NCBI GenBank assembly: GCA_021793495.1
Contig: JAJYSQ010000072.1
Coordinates: 1 to 7,385, forward strand
Direction: 5' to 3'
Source of the DNA: Actinomycetes bacterium
GTDB lineage: Bacteria > Actinomycetota > Actinomycetes > JAJYSQ01
DNA length: 7,385 nucleotides
The position numbers and the translations under genes were made by a program. Shown here one piece after another: positions 1 through 6,802 of this stretch. The notes under the pieces are model-generated. The model worked only from the letters and a program-made list of their open reading frames with translations, had not been told where the DNA came from and made no database searches. Within the stretch, counting starts at the first letter, position 1, and each line of letters opens with the position of its first letter.

Positions 1-576
1 AAGATGAACACGCGTTCCTGCGAGCGGGTCAACGGGTTCGCCGTGGTGCTGCGCGGTTACCTGTCGATGGTCGCCGAGCTGGCCGGTGACCAGTGGAACG
101 AGGGGGACGTGTCCTGCTCGGTGGTCCGGCGCGTGGCCCTGCCCGACGCGTTCTTCGCCGTCGACGGGCTGGCCCAGACGATGCTCACCGTGCTCGACGA
201 CTTCGGGGCCTACCCGGCGGTGATCGCCCGGGAGCTGGACCGGTACCTCCCGTTCCTGGCGACCACCCGGATCCTGGTCGCCGCGCTGCGCCGGGGGGTG
301 GGCCGCGAGCAGGCGCACGAGGCGATCCGCGAGCACGCCGTGGCCGTGGCTCTGCGGATGCGCGAGTCCGGCGAGCCCCGGAACGACCTGCTCGACCGGT
401 TGGCGGCCGACCCGCGGCTTCGCCTGTCCCGGATCGAGATCGACGCCCTGGTCGCCGAGCCGGTCTCGTTCACCGGGGCGGCCGGCGCCCAGGTCGGCGC
501 GGTCGTGGCCCGGGTCGGTGAGATCGTGGCCCGCCATCCGCGGGCGGCCTCCTACGCCCCCGAGGAGATCCTGTGA
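1..576 (+). CDS. purB: Adenylosuccinate lyase, C-terminal part (5' truncated by window edge)
   Basis: PurB cleaves SAICAR to AICAR plus fumarate, and adenylosuccinate to AMP plus fumarate. It is a cytosolic enzyme of the fumarase/aspartase superfamily. Only about 190 C-terminal residues of a protein usually near 470 are present. The window opens inside the superfamily signature loop (K-MNTRSCERVNGF; the preceding catalytic-serine part lies outside). It continues with the typical actinobacterial stretch GDQWNEGDVSCSVVRRVALP (residues about 29-48 of the visible part) and a helical ADSL C-terminal domain ending SYAPEEIL. The first ATG at base 4 is internal, not the start; codon 1 is the lysine before it. 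The stop TGA (574-576) overlaps the purC GTG by 4 bases, so the two genes are probably cotranscribed and translationally coupled. No frameshift or missing segment is seen in the visible part. Confidence 0.95.
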   Translation, partial: KMNTRSCERVNGFAVVLRGYLSMVAELAGDQWNEGDVSCSVVRRVALPDAFFAVDGLAQTMLTVLDDFGAYPAVIARELDRYLPFLATTRILVAALRRGVGREQAHEAIREHAVAVALRMRESGEPRNDLLDRLAADPRLRLSRIEIDALVAEPVSFTGAAGAQVGAVVARVGEIVARHPRAASYAPEEIL

Positions 577-1466
577 GCACGACCGTACCGGTACCGGCGT
601 ACCAGCTTCCGACCGGCTACCGGCACGTCTACTCCGGGAAGGTCCGCGAGCTGTACGAGACGCCCGACGGTCACCTGCTGTTCGTGGCCACCGACCGGAT
701 CAGCGCGTACGACTGGGTGCTGCCCACGTCGATCCCGGACAAGGGCCGGGTCCTCACCGCGATGTCGCTGTGGTGGTTCGAACGGCTGGCCGACCTCGTC
801 GCCCACCACGTGGTCTCCACCGAGGTGCCCGAGGTGGTCGCCGGCCGGGCGTTCCTGGCCCGGCGGCTGGACATGGTCCCGGTCGAGTGCGTCGCCCGCG
901 GTTACCTGGCCGGGTCGGGGCTGGTGGAGTACGCCGCCAGCCGCTCGGTGTGCGGCGTCGACCTGCCCGAGGGGCTCGTCGAGGGCTCGCGGCTGCCCGA
1001 GCCGGTCTTCACCCCGGCGACCAAGGCGACCCTGGGCGAGCACGACGAGAACGTCAGCCTCGACCGGGTCGCCGAGCAGGTGGGCCGGGAGCTGGCCGAG
1101 CGGCTGCGCCGGACGACCCTGCAGGTGTACGCGCGCGGCCATGGGCTGGCCGAGCAGCGGGGCATCCTGCTCGCGGACACGAAGCTGGAGTTCGGTCTCG
1201 ACCCGCAGGACGGCTCGCTGGTGCTCGCCGACGAGGTGCTCACCCCGGACTCGTCACGGTACTGGCCGGCAGGCTCGTGGCGCCCGGGTGGCCCGCAGCC
1301 GTCCTACGACAAGCAGTACGTGCGCGACTGGTTGGTATCCCCGGCAGCCCGGTGGTCGCCATCGTCCGGCGAGGCTCCGCCCGCGCTGCCCGAGGAGGTC
1401 GTCGAGCGCACCCGGCAGCGGTACGTCGCGGCGTACGAGGCGCTGACCGGGCGACGCTTCGCGTGA
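573..1466 (+). CDS. purC: Phosphoribosylaminoimidazole-succinocarboxamide (SAICAR) synthetase
   Basis: PurC condenses CAIR with aspartate using ATP to give SAICAR, the substrate of PurB. The 297-residue length is normal for the actinobacterial form. Visible motifs are the N-terminal ATP-binding strand-loop YSGKVRELYE (residues 20-29) followed by VATDRISAYDWVL (38-50). SAICAR synthetase signature 1 is at VPVECVARGYLAGS (102-115) and signature 2 at LADTKLEFG (200-208). The late conserved DEVLTPDSSRYW (220-231) and DKQYVRDWL (246-254) are also present. The GTG start at 573 is chosen because it makes a GTGA overlap with the purB stop and gives the expected short N-terminus before YRHVYSGKVRE. In many actinomycetes purC lies close to purS; here a reverse-strand gene and repeats separate them. 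A slightly long linker (WSPSSGEAPP, 261-270) precedes the last helix and looks harmless. Confidence 0.97.
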   Translation: MSTTVPVPAYQLPTGYRHVYSGKVRELYETPDGHLLFVATDRISAYDWVLPTSIPDKGRVLTAMSLWWFERLADLVAHHVVSTEVPEVVAGRAFLARRLDMVPVECVARGYLAGSGLVEYAASRSVCGVDLPEGLVEGSRLPEPVFTPATKATLGEHDENVSLDRVAEQVGRELAERLRRTTLQVYARGHGLAEQRGILLADTKLEFGLDPQDGSLVLADEVLTPDSSRYWPAGSWRPGGPQPSYDKQYVRDWLVSPAARWSPSSGEAPPALPEEVVERTRQRYVAAYEALTGRRFA

Positions 1467-1480
1467 CCGGCGGCGGTAGC

Positions 1481-1540
1481 GCGTCGATCATGCCCGCGTC
1501 GATCATGCCCGCGTCGATCATGCCCGCGTCGATCATGGGA
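1481..1540. repeat. Four tandem copies of a 15-bp unit
   Basis: The unit gcgtcgatcatgccc occurs head to tail at 1481-1495, 1496-1510 and 1511-1525. A fourth copy at 1526-1540 differs only in its last three bases (gga instead of ccc). The fourth copy is also the left arm of the palindrome at 1526-1591, so the array looks like that arm repeated outward toward purC. It starts 14 bases after the purC stop. The 12-base core shared by all four copies is complementary to 1580-1591, so the single right arm could pair with any of the four copies. The array is too short and has no spacers, which excludes a CRISPR. Confidence 0.95.
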
Positions 1541-1591
1541 ACATTGCGGGTCCGGCCTGCCCACAACCAGCACGTCTCCCATGATCGACGC
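1526..1591. repeat. 66-bp palindromic element, left copy
   Basis: The ends 1526-1540 and 1577-1591 are perfect 15-base inverted repeats (gcgtcgatcatggga against its reverse complement), enclosing 36 bases. It lies between the convergent ends of purC and the DUF559 gene, whose stop codon begins 1 base beyond the right arm. It is the same length as the palindrome at 2599-2664 and aligns to it without gaps at 46 of 66 positions. Both share the core GATCATGGGnAnATTGC on the left and ACCAGCA before the right arm. It could end transcription from both sides as an RNA hairpin, although no U-run follows the stem. Alternatively it is a dispersed REP- or MITE-like element. The structure is seen directly; both functions are inferred. 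Confidence 0.85.
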
Positions 1592-1592
1592 A

Positions 1593-2504
1593 TCAGCAGG
1601 ACATGCCGCGGGCCTGCAACGCGAGCCTGGTCTCGTCGACAAGGCGGTGCGGTTGGACGAACACGTCGCGGTCTACGACGTGGAGCACGCGGTATCCGTG
1701 TCGCGTCAACAGGTTGCGCCGTGCGAGGTCGTACCGGAACGTCTCCCGATCGCGATGATGGTCGCCTTCGTACTCGAGCACGACGCGCGCCGGACGATAG
1801 AACAGGTCGACGCAGGCAAGGAACTGTCCGAACTCATCGCGCAGGTCGACGTTGATCTCCGGGCAGGGCAGGCCGCCGAGGACCAGGACCAGCCGGGTCC
1901 GCGTCTCCATCGGCGAGCGCACCCCGGTTCGCACGAGGCTCAACGCGCGTCGGGCGAGCAGGATGCCGCGCCGGCCGGGACACTGTTCCACCATCGAGGT
2001 CAGGGCAGTGAGGTCGCTCAGCGAGGCGGCGAGCACGGCGTCCCCGACCACCACCAGCTCCACGAGGTTCAGGTGCTGCGCCAGGTCGACCCAGGTCCGC
2101 GCCGCCGAGGTGATCGGCAGACCCCGCCAGACCCGCGTGTGATCGGCGGGCATCGTATGGGCGTGGGCGACCAGCCCGGCGCGATGTGGAACGGGCTGAC
2201 CAGGGGGGACGCAGAGGTGGACGCGTGGCGCGGCGACGGTGCGCTGATCGTTCCGAGGGGTGGGTAGGCCGAGCAGGGCACGTGCCGTGTCGTAGCCGAA
2301 GACGGCGCCGGGCGGGAGCAGCCGTCCCAACGCGCGGCACCGGGTTGGCAGGTCCGGTTCAGCGGCTGCGACGTAGAGGCCGTAGCTGACGCGAGTGAGG
2401 CGTCGGGCACGCAGGCTGCCAGGCGCCATCCCGGCGGCCAGCGCCTCGTCGCGGAAGAAGCCGGAAGCGAGCAGCTGTTCGGGGATCGAGACCGGTCGGC
2501 TCAT
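1593..2504 (-). CDS. DUF559 (Vsr-like nuclease fold) protein with AbiEi-like N-terminal domain
   Basis: This 303-residue protein belongs to a family abundant in actinomycetes, usually annotated as endonuclease-domain or AbiEi-antitoxin-domain protein; the biological role is unknown. Residues about 8-48 resemble the winged-helix region of AbiEi-type antitoxins (FFRDEALAAGMAPGSLRARR then a GLYV strand). The C-terminal part (about 196-298) is DUF559, related to the very-short-patch-repair and PD-(D/E)XK nuclease fold. It shows SPMETRTR with Glu200, CVDLFYRP with Asp233, VVLEYEGDHHR with Glu244 and Glu246, then a basic helix and RHGYRVLHV. The acidic residues expected of an active nuclease seem retained. 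The ATG at 2504 is chosen because the family's N-terminus starts close to the helix-turn-helix. It has no clear Shine-Dalgarno, and in-frame GTGs at 2552 and 2570 are alternatives. It is antisense to all its neighbours, and no AbiEii-type toxin lies beside it. Confidence 0.85.
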   Translation of the reverse strand: MSRPVSIPEQLLASGFFRDEALAAGMAPGSLRARRLTRVSYGLYVAAAEPDLPTRCRALGRLLPPGAVFGYDTARALLGLPTPRNDQRTVAAPRVHLCVPPGQPVPHRAGLVAHAHTMPADHTRVWRGLPITSAARTWVDLAQHLNLVELVVVGDAVLAASLSDLTALTSMVEQCPGRRGILLARRALSLVRTGVRSPMETRTRLVLVLGGLPCPEINVDLRDEFGQFLACVDLFYRPARVVLEYEGDHHRDRETFRYDLARRNLLTRHGYRVLHVVDRDVFVQPHRLVDETRLALQARGMSC

Positions 2505-2519
2505 GCCGTGCAGGGTGCC

Positions 2520-2539
2520 GCGGGCGGATGACAGCCCGC
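2520..2539 (-). other. Small GC hairpin upstream of the DUF559 gene
   Basis: Bases 2520-2525 (gcgggc) and 2534-2539 (gcccgc) form a 6-bp stem with an 8-base loop, ending 16 bases upstream of the ATG at 2504. In a transcript it would sit in the leader of the DUF559 gene, or inside the coding region if an upstream GTG start is used. The rest of 2505-2598 holds no clear promoter. Its only other regularity is the 8-base direct repeat gtgccttc at 2581-2588 and 2589-2596, touching the palindrome. A stem this short can occur by chance in such GC-rich DNA. Confidence 0.3.
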
Positions 2540-2598
2540 CGAATCTGTCCACAGGGATGTTGGAATACACGGCCTTCCCTGTGCCTTCGTGCCTTCCT

Positions 2599-2664
2599 GC
2601 GACGATCATGGGGAGATTGCTGCTTTGGCGAGTCACGCACCAGCAATCTCCCCATGATCGTCGC
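2599..2664. repeat. 66-bp palindromic element, right copy (24-bp perfect arms)
   Basis: Arms 2599-2622 and 2641-2664 are perfect 24-base inverted repeats around an 18-base loop (2623-2640), giving a very stable potential hairpin or cruciform. The left arm begins gcgacgatcatgggg. It lies in the divergent space between the DUF559 gene and purS, so it cannot simply terminate two converging genes. It could act as an operator, an RNA structure, or the boundary of an inserted unit. It matches the palindrome at 1526-1591 in length and at 46 of 66 positions. Its arms are better matched than those of the left copy. Confidence 0.95.
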
Positions 2665-2727
2665 GGCAGAAGGCGGCAGAAGGCGGCAGAAGGCGGCAGA
2701 AGGCGGCAGAAGGCGGCAGAAGGCGGC
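2664..2727. repeat. 10-bp tandem repeat, about 6.4 copies
   Basis: The unit cggcagaagg is repeated without error from 2664 to 2723, followed by cggc. It begins at the last base of the right palindrome and ends about 18 bases before the likely -10 box of purS. The period of 10 is not a multiple of 3 and no start or stop signals frame it, so it is not coding. A perfect array suggests recent expansion and probable copy-number variation between strains. The copy number would change the distance between the palindrome and the purS promoter. Confidence 0.95.
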
Positions 2728-2745
2728 CACGGCTGCGCGCCCCGG

Positions 2746-2751
2746 TAGGCT
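2746..2751 (+). promoter_or_regulatory. Possible -10 box for purSQL
   Basis: TAGGCT within ggtaggctgggc fits the TAnnnT -10 of actinobacterial housekeeping promoters. The same layout recurs upstream of the membrane protein gene (ggtagcctgggc) and, more loosely, of purF. No good -35 is visible; that position falls at the edge of the 10-bp repeat. Transcription would start near 2758, leaving a leader of about 50 bases before purS. A promoter is needed here because the reverse-strand gene and the palindromes separate purS from purC. Confidence 0.5.
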
Positions 2752-2798
2752 GGGCACCGCGCCCCCGAGACCACACCCCGAACTCCCCACGAACCGCT

Positions 2799-2802
2799 GG
2801 AG
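2799..2802 (+). promoter_or_regulatory. Ribosome binding site of purS
   Basis: GGAG lies 6 bases upstream of the GTG at 2809 and supports that start codon. The resulting N-terminus ([19 protein letters not shown]) matches the usual beginning of actinobacterial PurS. Confidence 0.7.
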
Positions 2803-2808
2803 CGACCC

Positions 2809-3054
2809 GTGCCTCGCGTCGTCGTCGACGTCATGCTCAAGCCGGAGATCCTCGACCCGCAGGGCCAGGCGGTGGCCGCCGCGCTGCCCCGGCTCGGGTT
2901 CGACGGGATCGTCCGGGTGCGCCAGGGCAAGCGGTTCGAGCTGACCGTCGACGGGGAGGTCACCGACGACCGGATCGCCGAGGTCCGCCGCGCCGCCGAG
3001 ACCCTGTTGGCGAACCCGGTGATCGAGGACTTCACCGTACGGGTCGAGCCGTGA
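2809..3054 (+). CDS. purS: FGAM synthase subunit PurS
   Basis: PurS is the small structural subunit that bridges PurQ and PurL in the multi-chain FGAM synthase and is required for ammonia transfer from glutamine. The 81-residue length is typical. The sequence shows the family pattern throughout: [19 protein letters not shown] (residues 4-22), [20 protein letters not shown] (26-45) and a C-terminal helix-strand [16 protein letters not shown] (66-81). No catalytic residues are expected. The GTG start is supported by GGAG 6 bases upstream. The stop overlaps the purQ GTG by 4 bases, so equal production of subunits by translational coupling is likely. It opens the purSQL unit after the repeat-rich interruption. 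Confidence 0.97.
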   Translation: MPRVVVDVMLKPEILDPQGQAVAAALPRLGFDGIVRVRQGKRFELTVDGEVTDDRIAEVRRAAETLLANPVIEDFTVRVEP

Positions 3055-3805
3055 CCGGCCCCGTCGTGACCACACCCACGGTGAGCGCCGGTGCCGGTGT
3101 GGACCGGTCCTCACCGGTCGGCGCGCGCATCGGTGTGGTCACCTTCCCCGGCTCCCTGGACGACCGGGACGCCCTACGGGCCATCGTCGCCGCTGGTGGT
3201 ACGGCCGTACCGCTGTGGCACGCCGACGCGGACCTGCACGGGGTGGACGCGGTCGTGCTGCCCGGCGGCTTCTCCTACGGCGACTACCTGCGCACCGGGG
3301 CGATCGCCCGGTTCGCCCCGGTGATGACCGCGGTCGTGGAGGCCGCCCACGACGGCCTTCCGGTCCTGGGCATCTGCAACGGCTTCCAGCTGCTCACCGA
3401 GGCCCACCTGCTGCCCGGGGCGCTGGCCCGCAACGCCAGCCTGCGCTTCGTCTGCCGCGACCAGCGGTTGCGCGTCGAGTCGAGCGCCACCGCGTGGACC
3501 TCCGGGTACGCCGCGGGTCAGGAGATCGTGGTGCCGGTGAAGAACGGGGAGGGTGCCTACGTCGCCGATGACGCCACGCTGGACGCGCTGGAGTCCGAGG
3601 GTCGGGTCGTCGTGCGCTACCTGGGCTCGAACCCCAACGGCTCCTACCGCGACATCGCGGGGATCGCCAACGCCTCCGGCACGATCGTCGGGCTCATGCC
3701 GCACCCGGAGCACGCGATCGACCCGCTCACCGGACCGAGCCGGGACGGGATGGGGTTCTTCACCTCGATCCTGCGCCGGATGCTCACCGGGACGGTGGGT
3801 GCGCG

Positions 3806-3809
<4 letters not shown>
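3051..3809 (+). CDS. purQ: FGAM synthase subunit PurQ (glutamine amidotransferase)
   Basis: PurQ is the class I (triad) glutaminase that releases ammonia for PurL in conversion of FGAR to FGAM. Visible features are the N-terminal strand [16 protein letters not shown] (residues 26-41), [18 protein letters not shown] (71-88), the nucleophile elbow GICNGFQLL with Cys109, [10 protein letters not shown] (162-171), YLGSNPNGS (190-198) and the C-terminal triad part MPHPEH with His218 and Glu220. All three catalytic residues are present. The GTG at 3051 is chosen because it gives the GTGA overlap with purS. It adds about 24 unremarkable residues before the usual family start; GTGs at 3081 and 3099 are in-frame alternatives. 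The stop overlaps the purL ATG by 4 bases. Confidence 0.97.
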
Positions 3810-6070
<2,261 letters not shown>

Positions 6071-6075
6071 TCCCG

Positions 6076-6456
6076 ATGCCGGCTCGGCGGCGCGTCGACC
6101 CGCAGGCCGGACGTACGGCGATGCGGGACTGGCTCGCGGATCCGTCGGCCACGTCGGCAGGCACGGTGGCCACCGCGGTCCGTTGGTCGCTGGAGGAGCT
6201 CGCCGCCGTGGCCCCGGGGCATGCCGTGGAGGTCCGGGTGCCCCCGTTCGGCGTGGCGCAGTGCGTCGGTGGGCTCACTCATACTCGCGGCACCCCGCCG
6301 AACGTGGTGGAGACCGACCCGCAGACCTGGCTCGCCCTGGTCGGCGACCGGCTCGGCTGGGCCCAGGCGGTCGAGACCGGACGGATCCATGCCAGCGGGA
6401 GCCGCGCCGACCTGAGCGGGTGGTTACCGCTGCCGGGTGTCGGTACCCGGCGGTAG
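6076..6456 (+). CDS. Sterol-carrier-family (SCP2-like) small protein
   Basis: This 126-residue protein matches the actinobacterial family annotated as sterol carrier family protein, commonly found beside purL or purF. Conserved stretches are the N-terminus MPARRRVDP, a helix VATAVRWSLEELAAVAPG (31-48), the strand VEVRVPPFG (51-59), HTRGTPPNVVETDPQTWLAL (69-88) and the SCP2-like ending GRIHASGSRADLSGWLPL (102-119). The fold suggests binding of a hydrophobic ligand, but no ligand or link to purine synthesis is established. There is no signal peptide or membrane segment, so it is probably cytosolic. It starts 5 bases after the purL stop with no clear Shine-Dalgarno, suggesting reinitiation after purL; the start is supported by the family N-terminus. 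Its TAG stop overlaps the next promoter's -10 box. Confidence 0.88.
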   Translation: MPARRRVDPQAGRTAMRDWLADPSATSAGTVATAVRWSLEELAAVAPGHAVEVRVPPFGVAQCVGGLTHTRGTPPNVVETDPQTWLALVGDRLGWAQAVETGRIHASGSRADLSGWLPLPGVGTRR

Positions 6457-6459
6457 CCT
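6454..6459 (+). promoter_or_regulatory. -10 box of a likely leaderless promoter
   Basis: TAGCCT lies 6 bases before the ATG at 6466, which places the expected transcription start at or beside the A of the ATG. That is the classic actinobacterial leaderless layout. The first three bases are also the stop codon of the SCP-like gene. Just upstream, 6433-6438 (ccgggt) and 6445-6450 (acccgg) form a 6-bp inverted repeat around the region between -35 and -10. It could be a weak hairpin or a regulator site, or chance. Confidence 0.6.
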
Positions 6460-6465
6460 GGGCGC

Positions 6466-6735
6466 ATGCCGTCCGTGCGCCGTGCCCCGCGGTATGCGCG
6501 CATGATCGTCACCGGGATCGTGCTCGGCTCCTTGGTGGCCGCCCTGCTCGCCTACGCCAGCCGTGGCCAGGACGGGTCGTACTCCTGGGGCCAGGTGGCC
6601 CTGTACCTGGGGGTCCTGCTGGCTGCGTTCGGCGGGCTGGTCGGCGGCTTCGTCGCGGTGCGACTGGACGGCGAAGCAGCCCGTCCACGGCCCCGGACCC
6701 GCCGGCGCCGACCCAGCCGGAGCCGGCCCGGGTAG
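6466..6735 (+). CDS. Small two-helix membrane protein of unknown function
   Basis: The 89-residue product has a basic N-terminus (MPSVRRAPRYAR), a hydrophobic helix at about 13-31 (MIVTGIVLGSLVAALLAYA), and a short polar loop (SRGQDGSYS). A second hydrophobic helix follows at about 42-66. The C-terminal tail is very Arg/Pro-rich (RPRPRTRRRRPSRSRPG). The charge pattern suggests both ends are cytoplasmic. Similar short membrane proteins occur near purL and purF in other actinomycetes, but no function is known. There is no Shine-Dalgarno and the -10 box sits directly before the ATG, so translation from a leaderless transcript is likely. An internal ATG at residue 13 is a less likely start. It ends 67 bases before purF. 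Confidence 0.75.
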   Translation: MPSVRRAPRYARMIVTGIVLGSLVAALLAYASRGQDGSYSWGQVALYLGVLLAAFGGLVGGFVAVRLDGEAARPRPRTRRRRPSRSRPG

Positions 6736-6744
6736 GCGCCCGGT

Positions 6745-6750
6745 TAGACT
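6745..6750 (+). promoter_or_regulatory. Possible -10 box for purF
   Basis: TAGACT in cggttagactcagcgg is a good TAnnnT -10 match, 52 bases upstream of the purF start. Initiation near 6757 would give a leader of about 46 bases. No clear -35 is visible. It would allow purF to be transcribed separately from purSQL. Confidence 0.5.
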
Positions 6751-6758
6751 CAGCGGGT

Positions 6759-6777
6759 CGCGCCCGGATCCGGCGCG
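6759..6777 (+). other. Small hairpin in the predicted purF leader
   Basis: cgcgcc (6759-6764) and ggcgcg (6772-6777) form a 6-bp all-GC stem with a 7-base loop, beginning about 2 bases after the predicted transcription start. No U-run follows, so it is not a typical terminator, and no known purine riboswitch core was recognised. A leader stabiliser or a chance GC stem are both possible. Confidence 0.3.
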
Positions 6778-6791
6778 TCACCCCCAGCGTC

Positions 6792-6797
6792 GAGGAG
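6792..6797 (+). promoter_or_regulatory. Ribosome binding site of purF
   Basis: GAGGAG ends 5 bases before the GTG at 6803, a strong Shine-Dalgarno that fixes the start of purF. It contrasts with the SCP-like and membrane protein genes, which have none. Confidence 0.8.
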
Positions 6798-6802
6798 TCC
6801 CC

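Larger units (their letters stand above)
1526..2664. mobile_element. Putative nuclease-gene cassette bracketed by related palindromes
   Basis: Two related 66-bp palindromes (1526-1591 and 2599-2664) enclose one reverse-strand DUF559 gene between purC and purS. The gene's sampled GC (113 of 180 bases at 1681-1860) is well below that of purL (93 of 120 in the lines at 4261 and 5701), which fits acquisition from elsewhere. No transposase, integrase or clear target-site duplication was found. The unit may therefore be a passively inserted block, a REP-like element with an associated nuclease, or a chance coincidence of common intergenic palindromes. The boundaries given are the outer ends of the palindromes; the tandem repeats at 1481-1525 and 2665-2727 lie just outside. 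Confidence 0.3.

Noticed and set aside
1481..1540. CRISPR array or plasmid-type iterons
   Set aside because: Units are directly adjacent without spacers, only four copies, with no cas genes, replication initiator or AT-rich stretch.
518..1855. Long forward open frame over purC and into the DUF559 region
   Set aside because: Arg/Gly/Pro-rich shadow of purC in another frame, typical of GC-rich DNA, with no recognisable domain.
1593..2504. Complete type IV toxin-antitoxin system
   Set aside because: Only an AbiEi-like N-terminal domain is seen; no nucleotidyltransferase toxin gene is adjacent on either strand.
1526..2664. Classical insertion sequence
   Set aside because: No transposase, no clear target duplication outside the palindromes, and the palindromes are complete hairpins rather than simple inverted ends.
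1593..3035. 480-codon open frame on the reverse strand extending the DUF559 gene through the repeats and across purS
   Set aside because: The part beyond 2570 reads antisense purS, the 10-bp repeat and the palindrome, giving low-complexity sequence. Family similarity begins near 2504.
6736..6802. Purine riboswitch in front of purF
   Set aside because: The 67-base interval is too short and GC-rich, and shows none of the conserved junction sequences of the purine or PRPP riboswitches.
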